Position numbers and translations under genes: made by a program
DNA from: Photobacterium rosenbergii
Lineage (GTDB): Bacteria; Pseudomonadota; Gammaproteobacteria; Enterobacterales; Vibrionaceae
Direction: 5' to 3'
Length of the DNA stretch: 64,000 nt
NCBI RefSeq assembly: GCF_003026455.1
Contig: NZ_PYMB01000003.1
Coordinates: 513,730-577,729, forward strand
The notes under the pieces: generated by a model
Told to the model about the DNA's origin: nothing
The model's input: only the letters and a program-made list of their open reading frames with translations
The model's database searches: none
Shown here: positions 17,506 to 26,493 of the stretch, piece by piece
How positions within the stretch are numbered: position 1 is the first letter of the stretch
Layout: each line of letters begins with the position of its first letter

Positions 17506-17529
17506 AAAGCACACATCAAAATGGAATCC

Positions 17530-17562
17530 AACGGGGCCAAAATTTGGCCCCGTTGCCTTTCT
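17530..17562 (+). terminator. Probable terminator of the hutBCD operon
   Basis: AACGGGGCCAAA and TTTGGCCCCGTT face each other, with a weak T-containing tail (GCCTTTC). The position right after hutD supports a 3' end role. Confidence 0.6.
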
Positions 17563-17649
17563 CGCAAGCAGAAAAGCGTATGTAGACCACGAAAATTGCA
17601 ATTTGAGATAACAAGCATTGCACTCTAGGCCACACTAAGTAAAATGTGA

Positions 17650-17665
17650 ACGCAAGCGATTAAAC
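17650..17665. promoter_or_regulatory. PurR-box-like sequence upstream of purR
   Basis: ACGCAAGCGATTAAAC resembles the PurR operator ACGCAAACGTTTGCGT in its left half only. Its position about 220 bases before purR suggests autoregulation, as in E. coli, but the right half is poor. Confidence 0.3.
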
Positions 17666-17770
17666 CATGCAACATGTGCGATATGCACATTATGCTGGTA
17701 CGCAGCAAAACCGACAGGATTAAGCCGCCCATTTGAGATGCGGCCATTTGTCGTTTCTGCTTTTTGTACC

Positions 17771-17827
17771 CAACAGAAAAATGAGCTACTCGAATAGAAG
17801 ACGGTGAACTAGTTCATTTTTCTGTTG
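17771..17827. repeat. 14-bp perfect inverted repeat in the purR leader
   Basis: CAACAGAAAAATGA (17771-17784) and TCATTTTTCTGTTG (17814-17827) are exact reverse complements, 29 bases apart. They lie 54 bases before the purR ATG, so they could form a long stem in the mRNA leader or a paired operator. Confidence 0.65.
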
Positions 17828-17880
17828 AGTAAATGATTAATTTATAAGGTTCTCTGACCTTTATTATTAGAAGAATAACT

Positions 17881-18885
17881 ATGGCAACGATTAAAGATGT
17901 TGCACGTATGGCTGGTGTGTCTACAACGACAGTCTCTCACGTGATTAACAAAACTCGCTTCGTCGCAGAAGCAACCCAAAAGAAAGTGCTGGCTGCGGTA
18001 GACGAGTTGAATTATGCACCTAGTGCAGTTGCACGAAGCCTAAAATGCAACACAACAAGAACCATTGGTATGTTGGTGACTAAATCAACCAACCCGTTTT
18101 TTGCAGAAGTCGTCCATGGCGTTGAAGAGTTTTGCTACGGTGCAGGCTACACCCTGATCCTTTGTAATACCGAAGGTAACCTGTCTAAACAGCGTGATTA
18201 CCTGCGCATGTTGGCCGAAAAGCGTGTTGATGGCCTTCTTGTTATGTGTTCAGACCTAGATGAACAACTGCTAGGCCTGCTTGAGCGCCAAAAAGAAACG
18301 CCAATGGTGATTATGGACTGGGGTCCAGAAAGCCCGCATACTGACAAAATCCAAGATAACGCCGAGCTTGGTGGATATGTCGCAACCAAGTTCTTCATCG
18401 AGCATGGCCACAAAGCCATTGGCTGTTTGACTGGTCACAGTGAGAAAACAGCGTGTCGTGAACGCCTGAAAGGTTTCCGCAAAGCCATGAGCGAGGCTGG
18501 CCTAGAGGTCAAAGAAGATTGGATTCTTGAAGGTGACTTCGAGTGTGAGTCAGCGGTAACTGCCGCCAAACAAATCATTGCGATGGAAGAACGCCCAAGT
18601 GCGATTTTCTGTTTCAACGATATTATGGCAATGGCGATGATCAGTACCTTCCAGCAGGCAGGTATCAACGTACCTGAAGATATCTCTATCATCGGCTACG
18701 ACAACATTGATTTGGCGCCTTACTTCTCACCGCCGCTTACCACTATTCACCAGCCAAAACGTCGTTTAGGCAAAAGCGCAGTCGAAATTTTAATGCACCG
18801 AGTCAAAGACAAAGAACATGCAACCCAGGTTTTCGAAATGGTGCCTGAATTGGTGATTCGTAACTCGGTCAAAAAAATGAACTAA
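17881..18885 (+). CDS. purR: PurR, LacI-family purine repressor
   Basis: A 334-aa repressor. The helix-turn-helix start [20 protein letters not shown] and hinge SAVARSLK match E. coli PurR almost residue for residue. The sugar-binding-protein-like effector domain (about 60-334) includes [11 protein letters not shown] and IIGYDNID, also PurR-like. With hypoxanthine or guanine as corepressor it represses purine synthesis genes. AGAAGAA precedes the ATG. Its position just before the riboswitch-tfoY unit matches the vibrio arrangement as I recall it. Confidence 0.92.
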   Translation: MATIKDVARMAGVSTTTVSHVINKTRFVAEATQKKVLAAVDELNYAPSAVARSLKCNTTRTIGMLVTKSTNPFFAEVVHGVEEFCYGAGYTLILCNTEGNLSKQRDYLRMLAEKRVDGLLVMCSDLDEQLLGLLERQKETPMVIMDWGPESPHTDKIQDNAELGGYVATKFFIEHGHKAIGCLTGHSEKTACRERLKGFRKAMSEAGLEVKEDWILEGDFECESAVTAAKQIIAMEERPSAIFCFNDIMAMAMISTFQQAGINVPEDISIIGYDNIDLAPYFSPPLTTIHQPKRRLGKSAVEILMHRVKDKEHATQVFEMVPELVIRNSVKKMN

Positions 18886-18918
18886 GTAACCGACAGCGTT
18901 TACTTTTTTAGAATCTAA

Positions 18919-18943
18919 GCGGAGGCCTATGCCTCCGTTTTTT
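18919..18943 (+). terminator. Intrinsic terminator of purR
   Basis: CGGAGGC / GCCTCCG stem with a 4-base loop and six T. Confidence 0.88.
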
Positions 18944-19078
18944 ATGGCTGCTCACTTTTGTTTTGGGGTGAAAATTTCTATTCACGAGCAGATTTAGACG
19001 GCAATTTCTGGAATCAACATCACATTTCCAAAGTTGCGATCAAGTTCAAAAATATCATCTGAGATATTCTTAAATTGT

Positions 19079-19184
19079 CACGAACAAGGCAAACCTATCG
19101 AAAGGTAGGGACGCAAAGCTTCCGGCCTAAGAGTCGTCAGGTTTTATTAAATCCGTCAACTTATGGTAGCGGGGTTGCCGATGG
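19079..19184 (+). ncRNA. GEMM-I cyclic di-GMP riboswitch controlling tfoY
   Basis: The sequence contains the GEMM-I core in order: CACGAACAAGGCAAACC, a GAAA tetraloop hairpin (CCTATCGAAAGGTAGG), GGACGCAAAGC, TTCCGGCCTAA, a variable P2 arm, and GTAGCGGGGTTGCCGATGG. These match the Vc2 aptamer of V. cholerae, which lies upstream of tfoY. The tetraloop and its receptor elements are intact. After the aptamer, GTTGC (19174-19178) can pair with GCAAC (19190-19194), which would compete with the P1 closing region. A TGTCA...TGACA hairpin follows. These are candidate expression-platform pairings. Confidence 0.95.
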
Positions 19185-19306
19185 ATATAGCAACTCGTGT
19201 CAAGAAAGTCTTACTTTTTCCTGACAGTGTAATGTATTGATATTTGCTATTCTTGAATCCTCGCTCTGTTGTTAGGTGACCCAAGAAATTTTCACCGAGA
19301 AGAAGC

Positions 19307-19897
19307 ATGGACAAACCAATTTTAAAAGAATCTTTACGCCTATTTAGTTGTTTCAATAACGTTAAATCGCGTTCAATGTTTGGTGGCTTTGGGATTTTTG
19401 CGGGTGAAACAATGTTTGCACTCGTCGTAAATGACAAACTTCATCTTCGTGCTAACGCAAAAAACGAACAAGAATATAAAAAGGCAGGGCTTAAACCGTA
19501 CATATATAAAAAACGTGGCTTTCCAGTTGTAACAAAACATTACGCAATTCCTGATGAATGGTGGAATGACACCGGAAAGATCATTGAGCAGGCTACTCGT
19601 TCTCTTGATGCTGCAAATGTTGATAAAGAAACAAAAGAAAAAGCATCACCAGACCGAATAAAAGACCTACCAAACCTTCGTCTAGCAAATGAAAGAATGC
19701 TCAAGAAAGCGGGCATTTGCACTGTGGACGAATTGATGGAAGCAGGCTCTATCAATGCCTTTAAAGCATTGCAAGATACCCATCAAGGCAATGTGAGTAT
19801 TGATTTGTTATGGGCGCTAGAGGGAGCTATCTGCGGCCAGCACTGGTCGGTTATTCCTAAAGATAGACGCTCCGAACTGCTAGCAAAATTAAGCTAG
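19307..19897 (+). CDS. tfoY: TfoY (TfoX-family regulator)
   Basis: A 196-aa protein with a TfoX N-terminal domain (about 1-100, starting with [19 protein letters not shown]) and a C-terminal TfoX domain (about 108-190, [26 protein letters not shown]). In vibrios TfoY, unlike TfoX, promotes motility and type VI secretion at low c-di-GMP. The riboswitch directly upstream supports TfoY over TfoX. GAGAAGA precedes the ATG. Confidence 0.93.
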   Translation: MDKPILKESLRLFSCFNNVKSRSMFGGFGIFAGETMFALVVNDKLHLRANAKNEQEYKKAGLKPYIYKKRGFPVVTKHYAIPDEWWNDTGKIIEQATRSLDAANVDKETKEKASPDRIKDLPNLRLANERMLKKAGICTVDELMEAGSINAFKALQDTHQGNVSIDLLWALEGAICGQHWSVIPKDRRSELLAKLS

Positions 19898-19921
19898 CAA
19901 AAACAAAGTGCATATATATAA

Positions 19922-19946
19922 AGAGGCCTTTACGGTCTCTTTTTTA
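19922..19946 (+). terminator. Terminator of tfoY
   Basis: AGAGGCC / GGTCTCT stem (one G-T pair) with a 5-base loop and a T-run. Confidence 0.8.
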
Positions 19947-19988
19947 TATTTATTCCGTCAATGATAAGTGTCAATAATCAATCATTCC

Positions 19989-20008
19989 ATTGACAACTTT
20001 TTGTCAAT
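19989..20008. promoter_or_regulatory. 8-4-8 palindrome upstream of the 20120 gene
   Basis: ATTGACAA / TTGTCAAT separated by CTTT, perfect, about 112 bases before the next gene. It contains TTGACA, so it may overlap a -35 element and act as an operator. No regulator is assigned. Confidence 0.4.
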
Positions 20009-20119
20009 TTTCGTTAAATATTGAATTATCTCACAACACTGTTTATAAATCGCTCAACACCCTTTTATTGCAAACTCACGCTTGTAAAATATGTTTCAAA
20101 ATAGCACCAGGGGGTAATT

Positions 20120-20512
20120 ATGAACTGTTCCAAACCTTTTCCAGGACAGAGCGATCAAATGTTCAAGGATAAGTTTGGCAAGTGGCCGCGAATTATGCGC
20201 TTACTTGTTTTGTTTAGCCTGCTTCCTCCCCTCGTCGCTTTTATTCTTGTACAGAATAACATCACCACCTATCAGTCACTTCACAACTTACTGGTTTCTA
20301 TCGCTAGCTTGAATGCGTTTTTATTGTTTTGGGGCCTGCTGCTGAAAATCAGGGCACGCAAGTACTGGTACCGTAATTACCATATTGGCAAAACTATGCT
20401 GCTTGCCTTTGTCCCTTTGATGGCCTGCGGCTATATTGTGCTCACTGAACTCACCTCTGATAAGGTGATCACTCAGTCAAAACCACAAGCTGTACAAATA
20501 TCGGTCAACTAA
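20120..20512 (+). CDS. Small membrane protein, unknown
   Basis: A 130-aa protein with three hydrophobic segments (about 27-45, 54-77 and 92-108) and a basic patch (KIRARKYWYRNYHIGK) between the second and third. AGGGGG lies 6 bases before the ATG. No family recognised. It precedes the ynj-type operon but is separated by 139 bases and a palindrome, so it is probably a separate unit. Confidence 0.7.
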   Translation: MNCSKPFPGQSDQMFKDKFGKWPRIMRLLVLFSLLPPLVAFILVQNNITTYQSLHNLLVSIASLNAFLLFWGLLLKIRARKYWYRNYHIGKTMLLAFVPLMACGYIVLTELTSDKVITQSKPQAVQISVN

Positions 20513-20585
20513 CCACTTTTTTCTGCCCACAGTGAAATAATTTGCTTCCTAGTAAGGTCTTTGTCTCATAACTATCTGATAATTT

Positions 20586-20600
20586 CGGTAATAATTACCG
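20586..20600. promoter_or_regulatory. 15-bp perfect palindrome upstream of the ynj-type operon
   Basis: CGGTAAT-A-ATTACCG, a 7-1-7 perfect palindrome 51 bases before the first start codon. Such symmetry is typical of a dimeric repressor operator; no regulator gene is adjacent. Confidence 0.5.
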
Positions 20601-20651
20601 CCGCTATCCTGATAGGCTCACAGTAGCATAACAAAGAGACAAGGGGTCACC

Positions 20652-21239
20652 GTGCGCATTTCCGCCAAAGAAAACTACTCACTATTTATCAAGCCACTGC
20701 TATGGCTACAAAAACGCCACTACGGCAAAGTTCTGAATCCCGCTAAGTTGTGGGGGCGCCGCCCTACGCTATTTTGGCTTGTTGCCGGCTTCTTTGGTTA
20801 TTTAGATCGCCGCTCATCCCCATTAAGCCCAGTGCTTCGTTCGTTGGTTTGCGTCAGGGTTTCCCAACTAAATGACTGTGCATTCTGTGTTGATGCCAAC
20901 GGTATGAAGCTTGCTGAGCGCTGCGATTCTGTCGAGAAAATCAAAGCACTCGCAAACTGGCAGCACAGCGAACTTTTCGATCAACAAGAGCAAGCAGTTC
21001 TGGGCTATGTTGAAGCGATGACAATTACTGGTCAGCGTGTTACTGATGAAATGCTTTCAGATTTAAAACAATGGTTTGATGAAGATGCTATTGTTGATTT
21101 AACCGCACTGGTCGCTTTCCAGAACCTGTCGGCAAAATTTAACACTGCACTTGATGTACCTGAGCAAGGTTTCTGTTCACTTCCGATCCAGCCCGGTGAG
21201 CAGCAATCCACTGATGCCCCTACTCATACGGACAAATAA
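20652..21239 (+). CDS. ynjA: YnjA-like carboxymuconolactone-decarboxylase (AhpD-type) protein
   Basis: A 195-aa CMD-family protein. The redox CxxC is in NDCAFCVDAN, as in AhpD-like alkylhydroperoxidases and E. coli YnjA. The start is GTG 20652, supported by AAGGGG 5 bases upstream. It is the first gene of a run that matches E. coli ynjA-B-C-D-F, followed after 10 bases by the TVP38-oxidoreductase gene. The substrate is unknown; a role in thiol-based redox is inferred from the motif and the neighbouring disulfide oxidoreductase. Confidence 0.8.
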   Translation: MRISAKENYSLFIKPLLWLQKRHYGKVLNPAKLWGRRPTLFWLVAGFFGYLDRRSSPLSPVLRSLVCVRVSQLNDCAFCVDANGMKLAERCDSVEKIKALANWQHSELFDQQEQAVLGYVEAMTITGQRVTDEMLSDLKQWFDEDAIVDLTALVAFQNLSAKFNTALDVPEQGFCSLPIQPGEQQSTDAPTHTDK

Positions 21240-21249
21240 GGAGCAAATT

Positions 21250-23514
21250 ATGGACAGAAAAAAACTGCTGGTGATCAGTATTGTTGTATCCCTGATTGCT
21301 GTTTGGTTTGCGTTTGATCTTGGCCAGTACTTTACCCTAGAACAAGCCAAGGCACAGCAGATCGCATTGACTGACACCATCCATGCCAAACCTTTCCTAT
21401 CAAGCATGGTTTACTTTGTCCTGTACATTGTTGTCACAGCCCTGTCTTTGCCAGGTGCTGCAATTATGACCTTGCTCGGTGCCGCCTTATTCGGTTTTTG
21501 GTGGAGCCTGTTACTGGTTTCCTTTGCCAGCACGATTGGTGCTACCCTCGCCTTCCTATTCAGCCGCTTTATCCTACGCGACTGGGTACAAGCGAAGTTC
21601 GGTCACCGCCTGTCAGCGATCAACCGAGGCATAGAAAAAGACGGGGCCTTCTACTTATTCACACTACGTTTGATCCCGGTCTTTCCGTTTTTCATCGTTA
21701 ACTTGCTGATGGGCTTGACTCCGATTTCTACACGCATGTTCTATCTGGTTAGCCAGTTGGGTATGCTTGCAGGCACCGCCGTATATATCAACGCCGGTAC
21801 TCAACTCGGCCAGATCGATACACTCAGCGGCATTATATCCGCTCCTGTCTTGGTATCCTTGGCTCTGTTGGGGGTTTTCCCGCTTGTCGCAAAAGCCATC
21901 ATGCAAATTATAAACAAGCGCCGCGTTTACGCTGATTGGGAGAAACCAAACCATTTTGACCAAAATATGGTGGTGATCGGTGCTGGCGCCGGTGGTTTGG
22001 TCAGTGCTTACATTGCAGCCGCAGTTAAAGCCAAAGTGACCCTGATTGAACGCCATAAAATGGGTGGTGACTGTCTAAACACCGGCTGTGTCCCTTCAAA
22101 AGCCATTATCCGTGCCGCCCATACCATGGCTGAGATCACCCGTGCCAAAGATTTTGGTATCGAGACCGGTGAAGCCAAGGTGGATTTTGCCAAGGTCATG
22201 CAGCGTGTCCACAACGTCATTGGTAAAATCGAACCCCATGACAGCGTCGAGCGCTACAGCAAACTGGGTGTAAACTGTGTTTCAGGTGAAGCAACTATCC
22301 TGTCGCCATGGGAAGTCGAAGTAAACGGAGAGCGTATTACAACCCGTAACATTGTGATTGCAACCGGTGCCCGACCTCTGGTACCTGGTATCCCCGGCTT
22401 GGATAAGGTTAACTACCTGACCTCTGACTCTATTTGGTCTTTGAAAGAACAGCCTAAGCGACTTTTGGTTCTGGGTGGTGGTCCTATCGGCTGTGAGTTA
22501 GCACAAAGCTTCCAGCGCCTAGGTAGCGATGTCACCTTGGTCGAAATGGCGGAACAGCTCCTTATTAGGGAAGATAATGATGCGGCTGGTTTGGTGAAGT
22601 CGAGCCTTGAGCAAGATGGTGTAGACATTAAAACTGGCCATAAAGCGGTTAAATTCGAATCTATTTCTGACGAGAAAGGTAACGAACAACAGCGTGTCTT
22701 GCTTGAAACGGCAAACGGTGAATCACTGACTATTGAGTTTGACGCCGTCATGCTCGCCCTTGGACGAGTTGCCAATGTGCAAGGCTTCGGCCTTGAGAAA
22801 CTGGGTATTACAACCTCTGATCGTGGTACTGTGGAAGTTAATGAATACCTTCAAACTAAGTACCCGAACATCTTTGCCGTTGGCGATGTTGCCGGTCCAT
22901 TCCAATTGACCCATGCCGCTGCTCACCAAGCATGGTATGCCGCCGTCAATGGGCTATTCGGTCAGTTCAAGAAATTCAAAGCTGATTATTCAGTCTTGCC
23001 AGCAGCAACATATACCTCACCAGAAGTGGCCCGTGTCGGTATCAATGAAAAAGAAGCCAAGCAACAAGGTATTGATTTTGATATTGTTACCTACGGAATT
23101 GATGACTTGGACCGTGCTATTACCGATGGTGAAGATCATGGCTTTATCAAAGTGATCACACCAAAAGGTAAGGATAAAATCCTTGGGGCGACCATTGTTG
23201 GTCATAATGCCGGCGAGTTGCTTGCTGAATTTACCCTTGCAATGCGCCACGGCCTAGGTCTGAATAAAATCCTCGGTACCGTACACCCTTATCCAACCAT
23301 GAGTGAAGCTGCGAAGTACACGGCTGGGGTATGGAAACAGGCTAATGCTCCACAAGGACTACTCACTTTGGTTGAAAAATACCATGGCTGGATGCGCAAA
23401 GATGAGCAAACAGCAGCTAGCGAGCAACAGCCTGTATCAGAAAGCAGCGTTGAAATAGACACTGTTGAAACATCACCAAAGCGCAGCAATGAAGGTGCGC
23501 TGAGCGAAAAATAG
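21250..23514 (+). CDS. TVP38/TMEM64 membrane domain fused to FAD-dependent disulfide oxidoreductase
   Basis: A 754-aa fusion. Residues about 1-225 form a DedA/TVP38-type membrane domain with several helices, including LFGFWWSLLLVSFASTIGA and LRLIPVFPFFIVNLLMG. From about 240 a pyridine-nucleotide disulfide oxidoreductase follows: FAD motif GAGAGG, active-site pair C275/C280 in GGDCLNTGCVPSK, NAD motif GGGPIGCE (about 408) and a C-terminal HPYPTMSE typical of mercuric reductase or lipoamide dehydrogenase relatives. ATG 21250 is chosen for its GGAG site; upstream in-frame ATGs lie inside the previous gene. The fusion is known in marine gammaproteobacteria, but its substrate is not. Confidence 0.88.
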   Translation: MDRKKLLVISIVVSLIAVWFAFDLGQYFTLEQAKAQQIALTDTIHAKPFLSSMVYFVLYIVVTALSLPGAAIMTLLGAALFGFWWSLLLVSFASTIGATLAFLFSRFILRDWVQAKFGHRLSAINRGIEKDGAFYLFTLRLIPVFPFFIVNLLMGLTPISTRMFYLVSQLGMLAGTAVYINAGTQLGQIDTLSGIISAPVLVSLALLGVFPLVAKAIMQIINKRRVYADWEKPNHFDQNMVVIGAGAGGLVSAYIAAAVKAKVTLIERHKMGGDCLNTGCVPSKAIIRAAHTMAEITRAKDFGIETGEAKVDFAKVMQRVHNVIGKIEPHDSVERYSKLGVNCVSGEATILSPWEVEVNGERITTRNIVIATGARPLVPGIPGLDKVNYLTSDSIWSLKEQPKRLLVLGGGPIGCELAQSFQRLGSDVTLVEMAEQLLIREDNDAAGLVKSSLEQDGVDIKTGHKAVKFESISDEKGNEQQRVLLETANGESLTIEFDAVMLALGRVANVQGFGLEKLGITTSDRGTVEVNEYLQTKYPNIFAVGDVAGPFQLTHAAAHQAWYAAVNGLFGQFKKFKADYSVLPAATYTSPEVARVGINEKEAKQQGIDFDIVTYGIDDLDRAITDGEDHGFIKVITPKGKDKILGATIVGHNAGELLAEFTLAMRHGLGLNKILGTVHPYPTMSEAAKYTAGVWKQANAPQGLLTLVEKYHGWMRKDEQTAASEQQPVSESSVEIDTVETSPKRSNEGALSEK

Positions 23515-23516
23515 GG

Positions 23517-24707
23517 ATGAAAATTAGGATCATGAAAAAAACACTCCTGGGGCTGGCGCTTGCGCTGGCCTCTGGCCTTAGCACGGCACAAACGGCTCCC
23601 GCACCAGAGCAGAGCTGGGATGACATCGTTAAAAAAGCTGATGGACAAACTGTCTACTTTAATGCCTGGGGGGGTAGCCAAGAAATTAATGACTACCTTC
23701 GCTGGGCAGGCCGTCAACTGCAAGCCCAGTACGGTGTCAGCCTCAAACACGTTAAAGTCGCTGACATAGCTGAGACCACCCAGCGTTTGCTGGCAGAAAA
23801 AGCGGCAGGTAAAAACCAAGGCGGCAGTGTTGATCTGGTTTGGATCAATGGTGAAAACTTCCGTTCGATGAAACAAAGCAACCTGCTACATGGCCCATTT
23901 ACCCAACAACTACCCAATTGGCAGTATGTTGATACTCGCCTACCGATCGATGAAGACTTCACCGAACCAACAGTGGGCCTTGAGGCCCCATGGGGTGTCG
24001 GTCAATTGGTTTTTATCCATGACAAAGAAACCCTGAACAACCCACCAAAGAATTTCGCCGAGCTTTTGAGTCTGGCAAAAGCCTTCCCGGGTAAGGTGAG
24101 CTATCCACAGCCCCCAGAGTTTCACGGCAGCAGCTTTCTCAAAGCCGCATTGCTGGAACTGACTAATGAACCGGATTCACTCTACACTGCCATAGATAGC
24201 CAAACAGAACGTCAGCGTTTTGAGCAGGTGACTGCGCCATTGTGGCAATACCTCGACCAGTTGCACCCTGTCGCTTGGCAGCAGGGCAAGCGCTTCCCGT
24301 CGGGTACCAGTGAAACCATCCAGTTGCTTGATGATCAGCAGTTACTGTTGGCGATAACGTTTAACCCTAATGCTGCCAATGCCGCAATAGAAAATGGCAA
24401 CTTGGTTGATACGGCCCAAACCTATGCCTTTGAACAAGGAGCACTGTCCAATATTCACTTTTTAGCCATTCCATGGAATGCGCAGGCTAAAGCGGGGGCT
24501 CTGGTCACCATCAATTTCTTGATGAGCCCAGAAGCACAAGCGCGTAAGGCTGATGCCAAAATATGGGGGGATCCATCTGTACTGAAACCCGAATCCCTAG
24601 CTAACAGCGGCGCGCAAGGCTTTTCGTTGTACAAGTCTATTCCCGAGCCACACCCAAGTTGGTTGACCGCCATTGAACTGGAATGGCAAAAGCGCTACGG
24701 CAGCTAA
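23517..24707 (+). CDS. ynjB: YnjB-like ABC-transporter substrate-binding protein
   Basis: A 396-aa periplasmic binding protein. The signal peptide is MKKTLLGLALALASGLSTAQT, so the start may instead be the in-frame ATG at 23532. The body (YFNAWGGSQEINDYLRWAG, VDLVWINGENF, PWGVGQLVFIHD) matches the YnjB family of polyamine/thiamine-like class II binders. It begins 2 bases after the preceding gene. The ligand is not established; E. coli YnjB is also uncharacterised. Confidence 0.88.
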   Translation: MKIRIMKKTLLGLALALASGLSTAQTAPAPEQSWDDIVKKADGQTVYFNAWGGSQEINDYLRWAGRQLQAQYGVSLKHVKVADIAETTQRLLAEKAAGKNQGGSVDLVWINGENFRSMKQSNLLHGPFTQQLPNWQYVDTRLPIDEDFTEPTVGLEAPWGVGQLVFIHDKETLNNPPKNFAELLSLAKAFPGKVSYPQPPEFHGSSFLKAALLELTNEPDSLYTAIDSQTERQRFEQVTAPLWQYLDQLHPVAWQQGKRFPSGTSETIQLLDDQQLLLAITFNPNAANAAIENGNLVDTAQTYAFEQGALSNIHFLAIPWNAQAKAGALVTINFLMSPEAQARKADAKIWGDPSVLKPESLANSGAQGFSLYKSIPEPHPSWLTAIELEWQKRYGS

Positions 24708-24762
24708 AATTAAAAGGCTAAGCCTAAAGGGTGGGAGCTCGCTTCCACCCAATGAGTAATTT

Positions 24763-26493
24763 ATGATTCATCTATTTTTTATTTTTGCCCTTATTCTTTG
24801 TTTTTTGCCCCTATTGCCGGGCATTGTCGGGCTGCTACTCCCTTCGCTGTCTTACATCCCGACATTAGGTATTGATAATATCAGCCTATCGGCATTCTAT
24901 GATGTTGCCATCTGGCCGAACCTGACTGCATCAGTAGCCTTAAGCTTGTCTACAGGGCTTGGCAGCACCCTACTCGCGCTTTTTTTTACCTATACCATCC
25001 TAAAGCGCTATTGGGGAACCGCGCGCTGGCAAAAACTAGAACGTACTCTTTCCCCCATGCTAGCAATGCCGCATGTTGCCTTTGCTATTGGTTTTGCGTT
25101 GCTATTTTCTCCTACCGGTTGGGTTTTCAGGCTAATCGACACACTGGGCATATCGGATATGGCGGGTATAAGCCTTATCCAAAACAACCTGACTCAAGAT
25201 AATTACGGGATTGGCCTGATGTTGGCACTCGCCATAAAGGAAACACCCTTCCTGCTGATCATGAGTATCCCTATTCTCAAGCAACTCAATGTAGAGCAAC
25301 TCAGTAAGGTATCTGCTAGCTTGGGCTACAGCCATTTTGAAACGTGGCGGAAAGTCATCCTGCCACAGTGGCTTCCCAAATTGCGCCTCTCCCTGTTTGC
25401 CGTTTCTGCTTATGGCTTATCCGTCGTCGATATTGCATTGATTTTGGGCCCAACACGCCCTTCAACCTTGTCAGTCCTTGTATGGCAGTGGTTTAACGAT
25501 CCCGACCTTCAACTACTTCCCCGTGCTGCTGCGGGCGCATGCCTGTTACTGTTCATTACGGCTGCAAGTCTTGGTCTTATCAGGCTCATCGAATGGTTTG
25601 GCTTCAAGCACCAGCGAGGATGGATAACCAAAGGCGCCAAAGAAGCTAAACGAAACCAGCAGAAACCTAGGCGTCACCTGGCGTTATACAGCCCATTCAT
25701 CGTTATTCCCATTATGATCGTCCCGCTTCTGGTCGTCTGGTCTTTTGCCCAGCGGTGGCGTTTCCCTGATTTGTTACCGAGTCGGTACAGTGACCGATTC
25801 TGGCAACAAGAACTGCCAACGGTGACCGATCTAATGGGCACTAGCCTATCACTGGCCATTGTGTCCAGTACGGTCGCTTTGCTTTTAGTCATTGCATGCC
25901 TTGAATACCGCCAAAAATACCAGCGCGCAATTCCTGTATGGCTTATCGCAATTCCGTTAGTGACACCGCAACTCTCCCTGTTGTTCGGTATCCAAATCGT
26001 GACGTATATGCTCCCCGGCCAGCACTACTGGCTATGGGTCAGTTGGAGCCACTTGATATTTGTCTTCCCTTATATGTACCTAGCCTTAGACGGAGCATGG
26101 CGCAGTTATGACTGTCGGCTTGACCAATGTAGCAGGAGCCTTGGCTTAACCGCGTGGCAAACCTGGTGGCGGGTCAAGCGCCCCCAAGTCCAGCCCGCTA
26201 TTATATTTGGCCTAGCTATCGGGATCAGCGTCAGTCTCGCACAATATCTGCCAACCCAAATGCTTGGAGCAGGACGCATCAGTACAATCACCACCGAGGC
26301 TGTTGCCCTTGCAAGTGGCCAAGATCGCAGGGTGATGGCGATATATGGCTTGTTGCAGGGCATATTACCTTTTGTTTTCTTTACTCTGGCTATTGTTGCA
26401 AATCGCCTGAGTTATCGCTGGCGATACTATCGCCAGCATTCGCGACAAAACACTCATATAACCAATAAATCAAAGGAGTACACTCACGGATGA
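24763..26493 (+). CDS. ynjC: YnjC-like ABC-transporter permease (two fused domains)
   Basis: A 576-aa integral membrane protein with about twelve helices and two permease halves, each with an EAA-type loop (SASLGYSHFETWRKVILPQWLPKL near 185 and SRSLGLTAWQTWWRVKRPQVQPAI near 455). It is longer than E. coli YnjC (511). It overlaps ynjD by four bases. It works with the binding protein before it and the ATPase after it. Confidence 0.88.
   Translation: MIHLFFIFALILCFLPLLPGIVGLLLPSLSYIPTLGIDNISLSAFYDVAIWPNLTASVALSLSTGLGSTLLALFFTYTILKRYWGTARWQKLERTLSPMLAMPHVAFAIGFALLFSPTGWVFRLIDTLGISDMAGISLIQNNLTQDNYGIGLMLALAIKETPFLLIMSIPILKQLNVEQLSKVSASLGYSHFETWRKVILPQWLPKLRLSLFAVSAYGLSVVDIALILGPTRPSTLSVLVWQWFNDPDLQLLPRAAAGACLLLFITAASLGLIRLIEWFGFKHQRGWITKGAKEAKRNQQKPRRHLALYSPFIVIPIMIVPLLVVWSFAQRWRFPDLLPSRYSDRFWQQELPTVTDLMGTSLSLAIVSSTVALLLVIACLEYRQKYQRAIPVWLIAIPLVTPQLSLLFGIQIVTYMLPGQHYWLWVSWSHLIFVFPYMYLALDGAWRSYDCRLDQCSRSLGLTAWQTWWRVKRPQVQPAIIFGLAIGISVSLAQYLPTQMLGAGRISTITTEAVALASGQDRRVMAIYGLLQGILPFVFFTLAIVANRLSYRWRYYRQHSRQNTHITNKSKEYTHG

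Noticed and set aside
19990..20172. 60-codon frame before the 20120 membrane protein
   Set aside because: It starts inside a palindrome without a ribosome-binding site and overlaps a better-supported gene.
23289..23876. Antisense frame across the fusion gene and ynjB
   Set aside because: It spans two well-supported genes on the other strand and shows no family features.
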